A DNA stretch of 64,000 nucleotides from Halobellus sp. Atlit-31R (GCA_003665935.1 QPLR01000003.1:62001-126000); one strand, 5' to 3'; numbered from the stretch's first letter, positions 36,789-45,854 are shown. Translations and numbers: made by a program. Notes: generated by a model from the letters alone, not told the origin.

Positions 36789-37793
36789 GTGAACTCCACA
36801 CCGCCGCGCGACGCGATGAACCGCTACCTGAATGACAAGGCCAACGACGTAACCGACTCCACCCTCTCGAACTACGAAACGACTCTGCGGAAATTCGTCG
36901 GCTGGCTCGAAGACGCTGGCGTCACGAACCTCAACAACCTCACCAGCGACGACATCCAGCAGTTCAAGGAGTGGAGACAGGAGCAGGTGAAGACAATCAC
37001 GCTCAAGACCGACATGACCTGCGTGAAGGACTTCGTCCGCTTCTGCGAACACATCAACGCCGTTCCGAAAGACCTGCGGATGATGGTCCGCATCCCCAAA
37101 CCCGATGACGCCGAGGAGGTTGCCGACGCCGTCCTGACGAAGGAGGAAGCGACCCAAATCATCGACTACCTCGACAAGCACGAGTACGCGACCCTCCGGC
37201 ACGTCATCGTCCTGCTCCTCTGGAAAACCGGGATGCGCCGGAGTTCTCTGTACGCGCTCGACACGGACGACTTTGAGGACGGGAGTAGACCCTACCTCCG
37301 CGTTCGTCACCGTCCGGAGACCGAGACGCCGCTCAAGAACAAGGGCAAAGGCGAGCGCGACATTCGCATCAGCGGCGAGGTCGCCTCTGTCCTCCGTGAC
37401 TACCTCCGGTTCAACCATCCCGGCGGCGAGGACGAACACGGACGGACGCCGCTGTTGATGTCGAGCCACGGGAAGCGGTGCGAGCCGACGACGATTCAGC
37501 GGAACATCTACACCGCGACTCGGCCCTGCCACTACACCGGAGAGTGCCCGATGGGGCGCGACCTACAGGAGTGCGAGGCGACCTCCTACAACACCGCGAG
37601 CAAGTGCCCTGCGTCGGTGAGTCCGCACGCTCTCCGGCGCGGGTACGTCACCGAGGCGTTGAACGCTGGCCAGCCGAAAGATGTGACTGCCGACCGCGTG
37701 GACATGTCCCGCGAGGTAATGGACAAACACTACGACAAAGCGACGAAGAACGAGCAGATGGAGCGCCGGGAGGACTACCTCGTGGACATCTGA
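36789..37793 (+). CDS. int: Tyrosine recombinase / integrase
   Basis: A 334-aa tyrosine recombinase. The N-terminal SAM-like DNA-binding domain spans about residues 5-100. Catalytic residues: Arg in KTGMRRSSL, Lys in NKGKGERDIRI, His/Arg in SPHALRRGYV and Tyr in MDKHYDKA. Four Cys in the segment from PCHYTGECPMG to ASKCPAS suggest a zinc site, as in other haloarchaeal integrases. GTG 36789 is chosen because the residues just before the ATG at 36816 (TPPRDAM) belong to the conserved domain; the open frame extends back into attL from a TTG at 36633. It catalyses integration at the 32-bp core. Confidence 0.93.
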   Translation: MNSTPPRDAMNRYLNDKANDVTDSTLSNYETTLRKFVGWLEDAGVTNLNNLTSDDIQQFKEWRQEQVKTITLKTDMTCVKDFVRFCEHINAVPKDLRMMVRIPKPDDAEEVADAVLTKEEATQIIDYLDKHEYATLRHVIVLLLWKTGMRRSSLYALDTDDFEDGSRPYLRVRHRPETETPLKNKGKGERDIRISGEVASVLRDYLRFNHPGGEDEHGRTPLLMSSHGKRCEPTTIQRNIYTATRPCHYTGECPMGRDLQECEATSYNTASKCPASVSPHALRRGYVTEALNAGQPKDVTADRVDMSREVMDKHYDKATKNEQMERREDYLVDI

Positions 37794-37867
37794 GCCAATA
37801 GTCACCTACACCTCGTGAAAATGAGTAGAGCGCCATCTCTTTACCATTTCTTCGGCGAAAACAATGT

Positions 37868-38854
37868 ATGTCCGAGTCTGACGGAGAAGACAACCTCCCT
37901 ACACGGCTCAAAATACCGGATTCCTTTACCGAGGAGTTTGTCGAAAAGAACGAAGGGAGCCTCAGAAGGTCCGAAAACGTTCAGATTCTAATAGCCTTAG
38001 GTGTTCTTGGACTTACGGGGACCTTAGTTGCACAGAATCTGATTTCCTTTCCTCTATTAGAGGGGGCTTCCGAGTCTGAGTTGGTTCGGTGGGGGTTCCG
38101 TTTCTTAGTCTATGCGACAATCGTATTTTTGGCCGCTAAACTCGTGACTTCGGCCTTCTACCCAAGCAGCAAAAATCGAGGTTTAGTAGCATTACACGAG
38201 TGGGTCGAACCGTTCATCTATGTTTTTTCGACCTCGGTTTTCGGGTTTCTTGTGGCTGTGATAGTATTGATACAGAACACTTTCCTCTCCCTCAGTAATT
38301 TGATAGTCCTTCCACTCGTGGTAATTCCGTCCCTCATAATGGCAGGGGCATACAGTAGAAAGAGAAGGGCTGCGTATGAGCGGTTGCGGGACGCAAAAGC
38401 AGACGAGGTCAAGTTCCGACTTCTTTGGAATTTGTTTATTGAGGAAGCGTGGGGTACTGGAATGGATGAAGACAAACTCGTCAATTGGACAGCGACAAAT
38501 GAATCAGAGAAGCAGATTCGTAATGTCTTAAATGAGATGGTGTCAGATGAGGGCTCTCTGGTCCAGAGAGAAGATGGAAAAATCAAACTCACAGACAAGT
38601 ATGAGGCAGTCAAACGTCTGAAACATAATGGGGTCCCCGAACCAGAATTGAGACAGATTGTCCCTGATTATATGAAGCCATCTCCGACAGCCAACCCGGA
38701 GAGTGATGATGAAACTATCTTCTACTGTCATTCTTGTAAGAAGCATTTCGCTGAGAGTGAAATGAGTCCCCTACAGGTGGAAAATCGGGAGTGTCCAGAG
38801 TGTGGTCAAGGTATGGACCTTCACGCAAGTCCAAGAAGTCGGAGAGAAAGATAG
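37868..38854 (+). CDS. 4-TM protein with C-terminal zinc ribbon
   Basis: A 328-aa protein unlike its neighbours in base composition (clearly AT-rich, A/T third positions). Four TM helices lie at about 38-58, 76-98, 114-136 and 141-160. A cytoplasmic region (165-270) contains a winged-helix-like stretch (EKQIRNVLNEMVSDEGSLVQREDGKIKLTDKYEAV), and the C-terminus has a zinc ribbon: CHSC and CPEC about 24 residues apart. I do not recognise the family. A membrane-anchored nucleic-acid-binding or sensor role is inferred. Confidence 0.75.
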   Translation: MSESDGEDNLPTRLKIPDSFTEEFVEKNEGSLRRSENVQILIALGVLGLTGTLVAQNLISFPLLEGASESELVRWGFRFLVYATIVFLAAKLVTSAFYPSSKNRGLVALHEWVEPFIYVFSTSVFGFLVAVIVLIQNTFLSLSNLIVLPLVVIPSLIMAGAYSRKRRAAYERLRDAKADEVKFRLLWNLFIEEAWGTGMDEDKLVNWTATNESEKQIRNVLNEMVSDEGSLVQREDGKIKLTDKYEAVKRLKHNGVPEPELRQIVPDYMKPSPTANPESDDETIFYCHSCKKHFAESEMSPLQVENRECPECGQGMDLHASPRSRRER

Positions 38855-38912
38855 ACATCTCCCCAATTCACGATGAATTGGTGAGGTTTTCTGAACTCCC
38901 CCAAACCCACAT

Positions 38913-38923
38913 GTATAAAATAT
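38913..38923 (+). promoter_or_regulatory. Strong TATA element
   Basis: GTATAAAATATAAT lies about 30 bp before the ATG at 38950. It supports that start rather than the GTG at 38941. Confidence 0.65.
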
Positions 38924-38949
38924 AATACTAATGCCGCAGAGTGTGTGCC

Positions 38950-39312
38950 ATGATAGAAGCCATCATCTTCGTGATTGGCCTTTTTTGGCTGAGTACCGCC
39001 CTCGGCGTCGGCTGGGACGCCCGGAAGCATGGAGGGAGTTTTCTCAAATGGTTCGTCCTCGTCGGCATCACTGGCATCTTCGGACTGATGTGGTACTCAA
39101 TCGCCCACAACAACACTCGCACGCCAGCCACAGACAGTGACCGGACACTCCTCGTGAGTAGCGAAGTCGTTGATGTGGAAACCGGAGAGAAGTCCAGCGT
39201 CCAACTCACAGTACACACCGACAGCACCTCGTATGCTGTGGAGCGGTTTGAGGAGAAGTGCCGAGACGCGGGATACCAGCCAACGGAGAAACCTGAAATA
39301 GACGTGCAGTAA
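38950..39312 (+). CDS. Small two-TM protein with soluble tail
   Basis: A 120-aa protein. Two TM segments (about 2-20 and 31-50) flank a short charged loop (DARKHGGS); the remaining 65 residues are soluble and acidic with a predicted beta-alpha unit (VQLTVHTDSTSYAVERFEEKCRDAGY). No known family. The ATG at 38950 follows a strong TATA element. Convergent with the gene at 39334. Confidence 0.65.
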   Translation: MIEAIIFVIGLFWLSTALGVGWDARKHGGSFLKWFVLVGITGIFGLMWYSIAHNNTRTPATDSDRTLLVSSEVVDVETGEKSSVQLTVHTDSTSYAVERFEEKCRDAGYQPTEKPEIDVQ

Positions 39313-39333
39313 CTCGATGAGGCCGCGGACAGC

Positions 39334-39582
39334 CTACTCCTCGCCGTACTGACGCTCTAACTCTGCCTTGACATCTTCGAGTACCCGAACCGCTTCATCG
39401 AGAACCTCCGCTCTCGGTACGGTCCCGTCAGCATCATCCAATCGTTCGTGAGCCAACTGTATTACCAATCCTCGAATCATCTGCTCCGCCTCGTCGGGAG
39501 GTACGGTGAACAGTCCGCGCTCTGGATGTTGGTTCGGCCCGAGCGTCTTTGTCAATCGGACCCGGATGCTTCGGTCAGACAT
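39334..39582 (-). CDS. Small acidic protein, possibly DNA-binding
   Basis: An 82-aa protein: an N-terminal strand-like SIRVRLTKTLG, then two helices rich in Glu/Asp/Arg. The strand-helix-helix order is reminiscent of ribbon-helix-helix proteins but no diagnostic residue is present. Function unknown. Confidence 0.55.
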   Translation of the reverse strand: MSDRSIRVRLTKTLGPNQHPERGLFTVPPDEAEQMIRGLVIQLAHERLDDADGTVPRAEVLDEAVRVLEDVKAELERQYGEE

Positions 39583-39897
39583 CGAGCCGACCGTCCCCTC
39601 GGTTCAATGCGGTAACCCAAACGGAGTTACTCACTTTCTGCTCTGTTCCGGTCGCTTCCCGAGTTCGAGACCTCGAAGCAAACCCCTGCCGAAACCTCCG
39701 TGGCTTGGGTTGCGTTGAACTCTCGTTCCCAATCCTTACCGAGTGTCTCCAGTCGTACCGACCCGATGAGCGCCGCCGCGGTTGCTCCGGTCTCGGGGCA
39801 GTTCCCGAGACGAACCTTTCTTTGCCTCTGTACATACTCATTGAACCAAGCCGACGATAGTAACTGCTCGGGAGAATCCGAACGCGCGCGTTTTTGA
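39583..39897. other. Gene-free stretch
   Basis: No convincing gene. Open frames on both strands here encode strongly basic, Arg/Ser-rich peptides, atypical for a haloarchaeon, and none has a placed promoter. The minus-strand frame 39575-39841 overlaps the start of the 82-aa gene by 8 bp and is the only candidate worth testing. Confidence 0.5.
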
Positions 39898-40035
39898 TTA
39901 CTCCGTGAGCGCGGCCTCTGCCCTCTTGCGGAGCCGCCTCGCTTCGGTTCGAGCCGACGGGTACCTCGTTTCGTCGTCTTCTATCTCGCTCATCTCGTCG
40001 AGCAGAAAGGCCGCCTCTCTCGGCGTGAGTTCCAT
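39898..40035 (-). CDS. 45-aa acidic/basic helical protein
   Basis: A small frame, ATG at 40033-40035 to TAA at 39898-39900. The product begins MELTPREAAFLLDEM and ends TEARRLRKRAEAALTE; it reads as two amphipathic charged helices with proper haloarchaeal composition. A TTAA element on the minus strand about 27-30 bp upstream supports transcription. Function unknown. Confidence 0.55.
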   Translation of the reverse strand: MELTPREAAFLLDEMSEIEDDETRYPSARTEARRLRKRAEAALTE

Positions 40036-40543
40036 ACCCTCTCTACGTTTCGAGAGGGCTTAACCGTGAATTTCAATTCTTTCAATACAACTTCTAAAAG
40101 GCTCGTTCTCGGGACTCTCGTGTTCTAATAGAGAGTGTAAACCCATCCTCTCAACCAACGTGTTCTAAGAGAGCGTACTGTACTCCGGGGGGTCATCGAG
40201 TTTAAACACGAGTTCTAAGAGCGAGTTGCCACAGAGAGTAGATACCCTAAGAGTAGTAACCTTAGAGAGAGCGACCCCCTCGAAAGATGAAGTTCAGAGG
40301 ACCGGTCGGCGACGGCCAATACGCGCGCGCCTTGGCCCCGACTTCACGCCAAGAGGAGCCATACCGCCAGAAAGCGCAGTCAAACGGGGAGGACTGTGAG
40401 CGGATTCCCCTGTTCTCGGAGGTCTACTGGAGAGAGGGGTCGGGGGTTGGAACACCAGTCGGCAAGGCACGCGCGAAATTTGGTAGGTTCGCATCTCTAT
40501 TGTGGTCAGATTTGACTGCGATTTTCGAGATTTAATTTCTGAA
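40036..40543. other. Gene-free regulatory stretch with TTCTAA repeats
   Basis: No gene supported. TTCTAA occurs four times in the same orientation at 40092, 40123, 40163 and 40213, three of them in a longer context close to GTGTTCTAAgAGaG. A block at 40173-40216 resembles one at 45317-45362 across the restriction-modification locus. The 82-aa frame at 40287-40535 has no family resemblance or promoter. Confidence 0.6.
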
Positions 40544-40774
40544 CTATCGTCTCCGGGTCTGACTCTTACTGTTTCCCCACCAGCCGAGTGCGTAGCCGAT
40601 GAGTCCCATGAGCACAAACACTGCCCCTGACACGAGAAACACACCCAACATTACAATCAATGTGGAGGGGACGCTGGCAACTCCGCTAAAAATAATCAGC
40701 CCTGCGAAAAGGGAAACCAGAGTAGCCGCAATTAACGCTAATAGCACGACGACAGTCAAATCGCTCCAGTCCAT
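40544..40774 (-). CDS. Small membrane protein in operon with RM enzyme
   Basis: A 76-aa protein, almost entirely two TM helices (about 5-30 and 38-65) with a basic C-terminal tail (SKSQTRRR). Its ATG lies one base after the stop codon of the restriction-modification gene, so the two are certainly co-transcribed. No known family. A partner role in the defence locus (membrane targeting, immunity or effector) is possible but only suggested by position. Confidence 0.68.
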   Translation of the reverse strand: MDWSDLTVVVLLALIAATLVSLFAGLIIFSGVASVPSTLIVMLGVFLVSGAVFVLMGLIGYALGWWGNSKSQTRRR

Positions 40775-40775
40775 T

Positions 40776-43700
40776 TTAGAACACTTCGAGGTAGTCCTCA
40801 ACGACCTCGCGTTCCTCTTCGGTGAGGTCGAACAGGTTGTAAACCGCTTCGTCAATCTCGGTTTCGAGTGCTTCGATGTCCGTCTGCTCGACCTCAGTTC
40901 GGTCGTCGTCCAGCCGGTCGAGTAATTCCTCAACGCCGCCGTCATTTCGCGGAATCGGAATCGTCATCTCCTCACCGCTCTTGACGTTTCGACCGTCCAC
41001 GGCGGCCCAGACGTATTCAGCGCGCTTCTTTCGGGCCTCGCGGTCATCGGAGTACATCGCGGGGTCGCTAATGGTGTCGGAGCGTCCCGCCTGTACGGTG
41101 AAATCACCCTCAACGTCTCCCTGTACCTCAGCACTCACTGGATAGCGACGGGTTTGCCACTCGTAGGAGATGTAGTCGAGTTCCCCGTTGTAGTCGCCGA
41201 GGTACGCCTCGGGGAAGCGGTCGGTCTTGCTGTCGAGGTCGATGGTGTCCACTATCTCGCCTGCCGTCTCGCGCATCGACCCGAAGACGCCCGCGCTGTC
41301 CTCCGTTTTACAGGGCAGTTTCTCGACGTACTGTGAGCGGTATTCGTAGTATCCGCCCATCTTGACCGTCGTGATGTGCTTGAAGTAGAAGTCGAGAGCC
41401 TTCGAGTTGAGTTGGCAAGCCATCTCCTCGGTGAGGTCTCGATAGTCGTCAGATAGGAGGACCGAGTAGGCCGTCGTGAAGTACCATGTCCCCACCTCGT
41501 CAATCATGAAGGTGGCGTCTTGGCAGATGTGGGCTTGAATGATTTTGGGCTGCTCGAACTTCTCAAGATTTTGTGTGCGTCCAAATTCCCACCACGTATC
41601 GCTATCTTCCCAACTCCCCCGCTCTCTTGCACGTAGAGCCTCCTCATGCTCTTTAAAATAGTCCCACGAACGGGGGAGTTCGTCTCTCAGTTCGTCTTCT
41701 GAATACAGAGTCGCTTCTTTCTCTCCTGGTTCATTTTCCACAACGTGGTATGGGTAGATGACGTGATTACCCGACCAATTGCCTCTCCATCTCTCAACGT
41801 CGTTTCCTTGGAGGAACGGACGAAGTAGGTCTGTTTCAATTTCATACTCCCGAGATTCACCGGTAGGTACTACTGTGACCACATTTCCGGCGTCATCAGA
41901 CTCCACGCGGTCTGCGTCCAGTACATCTACGACGTAGATTTTGTTTGCGCTGGTTCTGATACCTTGGAAGACCGCATCGGTGACATCGCCGATGTTGGCG
42001 TCTTCCTGTTCCTCCAGTTTCTCGAAGACCTGTAACTCCTCGGGCGGCATCAGCGTCCAGTAGTCTTCTCCCGAGAGTTTCCCCTGCGGATAGTCGAAGA
42101 CGTCTATGAACTCGTCGGAGTAGCCCGACTCGCCGCGGTGGTCGCGCACCGACTCGATGATAGCCTCGTCCAATTCTCGGTCATCGTCTCCGTCTGTCTC
42201 GGCTTTGACGCGAACGCTCCGGATGTCGTTGTCTTTTCGGGCGGCCTCATCGGATTCGTCTTCGAGGATGACGATTGCCGGGTAGTTCGTCGCGTCCTCG
42301 AAGACGCCGGAGTCACGGAAGTCGTAGACCTCCTCAATGCGGCTCTCTTGAAGTATCACCCGACGAAGACCCTCGCCGTAGTCTGTAACCATGAACTGGT
42401 TTGGGGTGATAAATCCGAGTTTGCCCGAACCTTTGCGGAGCCAGTCGAGACCGCGCTCGTAGAACGGACAGTAGATGTCGTAGTTGCCCGTCGTCGAATC
42501 GTACAGTTTGTCCATCATCTCTTTCTGCTGGTCGGGGAGATTCTGGATTCGGACGTAAGGCGGGTTCCCGACGACGTAGTCGTACTCCATATAGTTCTTG
42601 ACGACGAGTGCGAGAACGGTGTCCTCGAACATCTTGAACAGCCGCCCGTCGTTGTGTTCCTCCTTGAGGTAGCGGACGTTCTCCAGCATGTCGTCAACGT
42701 ACGGCTCGAAGAACTCCTCGACCTCCGTGTAGTCCTGAGACGTGTAGTGATTTACGCGCTCCTCCAGCCCGCTGTGGTACGACCAGTCGAAGTCACCGCC
42801 GAACTCCTCGGCGAGAGCCATATGGTCCTTCACCGTGTCCAGCACGCCCTGAAGCGCCGCAAAATATTCCCCGAAGTTGTTAATGCCAGTCTCCAACTGG
42901 ATGGTGTCGAACAGAGGCATCCGAACCCGACGAACGAGGAACCCGTCCTCCGTCTCGGGGACCTCGTCTTCGTCCACTTCAACCGGAAGCGGGACCGGGA
43001 TACGAACATCGTGGTCGTCCTCAGTCATCGCGTCCCACGTCATCTGCCGACTACCGTCCTCCCCAATGTCTGCTCCGGTGAGTTCGCGCTCGTTTCGGAG
43101 CGTGTCCGTGCGGTAGATGGGGAGCCGCCGGAGTGTGAAGTCGGAGTTCTGTGACTTCGCCTGCCGATACGCAGGGAGGATTGCGACTACGAATCGGATT
43201 TGCGCCATCAACACCGCGAACGGGTGGATGTCGAGACCAACGATTCGCGGACGTGTACAGAGGTCTTTGAGATGCTCCTCCCAGTCTGGCTCGTCTTCAT
43301 AGCGCTCAACGTCCTCAACGTAACGACGTACCGCCTCAACGAGAAACGTCCCTGAACCACACGCAGGGTCGATGAGTCGCTGGTTTGAGACGCCGCGCTC
43401 GTAGCCGACACCGTCCATGATGTAGTCGATGACCGGCTGTGGCGTGTAGAACTCGCCGAGCGCCTTGCGGGTCTCTGGGTCGAAGTACCGCTGGTAAAGG
43501 TCGCCGAGGAGGTCTCCCTCCACATCCTCGAAATTGAACCGGAGGACGTTGAAGAAGACCTCGGCGACGGCGCGGCTGAACCGGTTCCGGGTGGCTTCAC
43601 TAATCCGAGTAACGCCCCCGTCGTCGCCGCGCCCAGTCGCCACGGCCTCGAACTGGTTCGCGCCAGTCTCGTGGCCACGGGACATCTCTTCGGTGTAGCC

Positions 43701-44696
43701 GTCGGTCCACCACACGAAGATGTCATCTTGGAATAGCCCCTCAACTAACTGCTCCTGCATGTCGTCGATGAGGTTGTCGGCGGCGACAGGGAAGGCGTCG
43801 AGGTTGATGCTGTCGCTGAAGCCTTGAAGCCCGCGGAAGTAGTCGTCCATCCCGTCGTAACCGGTCCCGGCGAAGAACTCGTGGTCCTCGGTAGCCTTCG
43901 CCAGCAGAAGCCGGGCAAGAAGTGCGTGGCCGCTCTCCAGACAGAACATGAAGTCCCGAAGCGACTGCTTCCCGTTGGTGAACGGCTCCCACGAGTCTGG
44001 GACCTCGTCCGGCTCGTCTGCGTAGGTGGCCTCCCAAAAGTCGTAGGCCCCTTTCACGAACTTGGCTTCCCTGTCGTCACGGAGTTCGTGAAGCAGGTCC
44101 ATCATCCCGGTGACGAGGTCGGCGAACGGACTGTCTTCTTCGAGCCGGAAGGTGTCAAAGAAGTGCTCCTGTCCGAGTTCGGCCTGCTGGTCCAGCGGAA
44201 CAGGGTCGAGGTCGGCAAGGAACTGATTCACGTCGTCAGGGTTGGTCAGGTCAAACTCTCGCTTCTGAAGCGCGCTGAACAAGTCCCGAGCATCGCTTTC
44301 GGTGGCCGACTCAACCGAGACGGTCACAATCGGACGGTCTTCACCCCGACGGTAGAGACGAAGTTCGTTTCCGTTCGTCAGTACGCCGTACTCCGCCCGA
44401 AGATTGTCGATGTAGTGGAACAGTTGGTCTTCGTGACCACCGAGGTTTCGTCCGGTGGTCTTGAACTCGTAGACTGCGGTGACGGCTTCGTTCGTATCGA
44501 GAGTGATGTAATCCGGACGGCGGTTGTCGGGAAGGGTGAACTCACTACGGATGTCGGTTCCCGTTCCTTCGTAGCCGAGCGCATCGTAAAAGCCAGTTTC
44601 GAGGAACAGGTTCTCGACATCGCGCTCACTCATGTCGTCATCGGTACGCGAGCCGATGGCGTCGAGGGAATCGAAGAACGAAGATACCTCAGGCAT
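40776..44696 (-). CDS. Type IIG restriction-modification enzyme (single chain)
   Basis: A 1306-aa enzyme that should cut and methylate DNA. Residues 30-130 hold a PD-(D/E)xK nuclease: P61-D62 and E77-F-K79, with Gln91 after it. The helical connector (about 180-430) leads to a gamma-class N6-adenine methyltransferase: motif I DPACGSGTF (443-451), motif X region GEFYTPQPVI before it, and NPPY (711-714). The last 450 residues are a TaqI/Eco57I-like target-recognition domain. PglX of BREX has the methyltransferase but lacks this nuclease head, and no other BREX gene is present. The ATG at 44696 is divergent from an 88-aa gene. Confidence 0.88.
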   Translation of the reverse strand: MPEVSSFFDSLDAIGSRTDDDMSERDVENLFLETGFYDALGYEGTGTDIRSEFTLPDNRRPDYITLDTNEAVTAVYEFKTTGRNLGGHEDQLFHYIDNLRAEYGVLTNGNELRLYRRGEDRPIVTVSVESATESDARDLFSALQKREFDLTNPDDVNQFLADLDPVPLDQQAELGQEHFFDTFRLEEDSPFADLVTGMMDLLHELRDDREAKFVKGAYDFWEATYADEPDEVPDSWEPFTNGKQSLRDFMFCLESGHALLARLLLAKATEDHEFFAGTGYDGMDDYFRGLQGFSDSINLDAFPVAADNLIDDMQEQLVEGLFQDDIFVWWTDGYTEEMSRGHETGANQFEAVATGRGDDGGVTRISEATRNRFSRAVAEVFFNVLRFNFEDVEGDLLGDLYQRYFDPETRKALGEFYTPQPVIDYIMDGVGYERGVSNQRLIDPACGSGTFLVEAVRRYVEDVERYEDEPDWEEHLKDLCTRPRIVGLDIHPFAVLMAQIRFVVAILPAYRQAKSQNSDFTLRRLPIYRTDTLRNERELTGADIGEDGSRQMTWDAMTEDDHDVRIPVPLPVEVDEDEVPETEDGFLVRRVRMPLFDTIQLETGINNFGEYFAALQGVLDTVKDHMALAEEFGGDFDWSYHSGLEERVNHYTSQDYTEVEEFFEPYVDDMLENVRYLKEEHNDGRLFKMFEDTVLALVVKNYMEYDYVVGNPPYVRIQNLPDQQKEMMDKLYDSTTGNYDIYCPFYERGLDWLRKGSGKLGFITPNQFMVTDYGEGLRRVILQESRIEEVYDFRDSGVFEDATNYPAIVILEDESDEAARKDNDIRSVRVKAETDGDDDRELDEAIIESVRDHRGESGYSDEFIDVFDYPQGKLSGEDYWTLMPPEELQVFEKLEEQEDANIGDVTDAVFQGIRTSANKIYVVDVLDADRVESDDAGNVVTVVPTGESREYEIETDLLRPFLQGNDVERWRGNWSGNHVIYPYHVVENEPGEKEATLYSEDELRDELPRSWDYFKEHEEALRARERGSWEDSDTWWEFGRTQNLEKFEQPKIIQAHICQDATFMIDEVGTWYFTTAYSVLLSDDYRDLTEEMACQLNSKALDFYFKHITTVKMGGYYEYRSQYVEKLPCKTEDSAGVFGSMRETAGEIVDTIDLDSKTDRFPEAYLGDYNGELDYISYEWQTRRYPVSAEVQGDVEGDFTVQAGRSDTISDPAMYSDDREARKKRAEYVWAAVDGRNVKSGEEMTIPIPRNDGGVEELLDRLDDDRTEVEQTDIEALETEIDEAVYNLFDLTEEEREVVEDYLEVF

Positions 44697-44777
44697 GTAA
44701 CAGTCTCCTTACCGCCAACTCATAAACGTTAACGACGTGGTTGTGTTCCAGCGAAGACAGCCTCACGACTGGTCTCG

Positions 44778-45044
44778 GTGACGCGACTCGAAAACCTGCT
44801 GTACGAGACCGACGCGGATGAACTCGATGAGGCCGCCCGCAAACTCCGTGACGTGCTTCGTGAGAGCGGGTCGTTCCGCGGTCCGAAGGCCGTCCAGTTC
44901 GTCTTCGACGGCGACCTCGTGGACGACGACGTGTTCAGCGTTCGCGTCGAACGTGGTGGCGACGCCGTCTACCTCCCGGTGGGTAATCTGTTTGTGGAGG
45001 AGCCGCGCGTCGTTAAGGCGGGACACGCGGTGGCACGGAAGTAG
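44778..45044 (+). CDS. Small protein divergent from RM enzyme
   Basis: An 88-aa acidic protein starting at GTG 44778: two N-terminal helices (LENLLYETDADELDEAARKL) then a beta-rich part (AVQFVFDGDLVDDDVFSVRV) ending VVKAGHAVARK. No recognised family. It shares an 81-bp divergent promoter region with the restriction-modification gene and could control it, as C proteins do elsewhere, but no HTH is visible. Confidence 0.6.
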   Translation: MTRLENLLYETDADELDEAARKLRDVLRESGSFRGPKAVQFVFDGDLVDDDVFSVRVERGGDAVYLPVGNLFVEEPRVVKAGHAVARK

Positions 45045-45762
45045 CATCAGTCGCTCTACCATCGAAACGGCCAAATACTATCAGAATTATATTATACCTA
45101 TACTTCTGACTATTTTATACTTCCGAGTTCGTGAAAGTCGAGCAGACCACTTGCTCAGTGGACCGCGGTGAACAACTGCCTGTAAGGGGGGACTACAGGG
45201 GGGTTTCCAACACGGAGGGATTCTAACTCTACGAACAACCAACCATTGAGAGATACGATGGTGTACGAGACTTAGAGCGCTTTGGACAGAAGCGCATCAA
45301 GCAGAGCACAGACAAAGCGTACTGTGCTTCTCGGGGCCTCATCGGATGTAAACTCGCGTTCTGAACTCGTGTAGATACTCTCTGTGAGACCTGCTCGAAA
45401 CGGCTCGGAGAGCGAGCCGGATGAAGCATGGATTGAGTCGTCCCGCTATGTTCCAATCAGACGCACCAGATTCGCCCGTGAGCCATTTTGTTGGTGGGGG
45501 TAAGGGGATTGGTCTCGATTGAAGTAAAATGCGTCTCAGAGCGCCACAGAGCCTCGTGTCCAATTTGGCAGTCGAACAACGTGGCAGAGGATTTCAGGAA
45601 TTTATTCTATATTTCTGGTGTATTCAAATTTAGTGTTGTCTCCAGACATATTTCAGACGGTTCAACCTATGTGATAGTTGTTGAAAATCCCACGAGAACA
45701 ACAGATTCAGCAAATACTAATTCCGACAGAGTGGGAAGGTGGCGTCTGCGGTCGTAGACCTA

Positions 45763-45794
45763 CCCTCCCTATACAAACCCTTTACCTTTCATAG
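45763..45794 (+). repeat. 32-bp direct repeat with TATA-like core, copy 1
   Basis: Matches 45816-45847 with two mismatches, spaced 53 bp start to start. Each copy centres on TATACAAA or TATATAAA, so they may be duplicated promoters. Confidence 0.88.
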
Positions 45795-45815
45795 GAATAG
45801 AGAGCGAAAACTGAC

Positions 45816-45847
45816 CCCTCCCTATATAAACCATTTACCTTTCATAG
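45816..45847 (+). repeat. 32-bp direct repeat with TATA-like core, copy 2
   Basis: Second copy, with the better TATA box (TATATAAA, 45823-45830). It lies immediately before the stem-loop-rich segment. Confidence 0.88.
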
Positions 45848-45854
45848 TAGTGAA

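Noticed and set aside
39549..39860. 103-codon plus-strand frame opposite the 82-aa gene
   Set aside because: Cys/Ser/Arg-rich product without promoter; the minus-strand gene has proper acidic composition.
40287..40535. 82-codon frame downstream of the RM operon
   Set aside because: No promoter, no family resemblance, composition unlike haloarchaeal proteins, overlaps an equally poor frame on the other strand.
40776..44696. PglX of a BREX system
   Set aside because: The PD-(D/E)xK nuclease head and absence of other BREX genes point to a single-chain type IIG enzyme.
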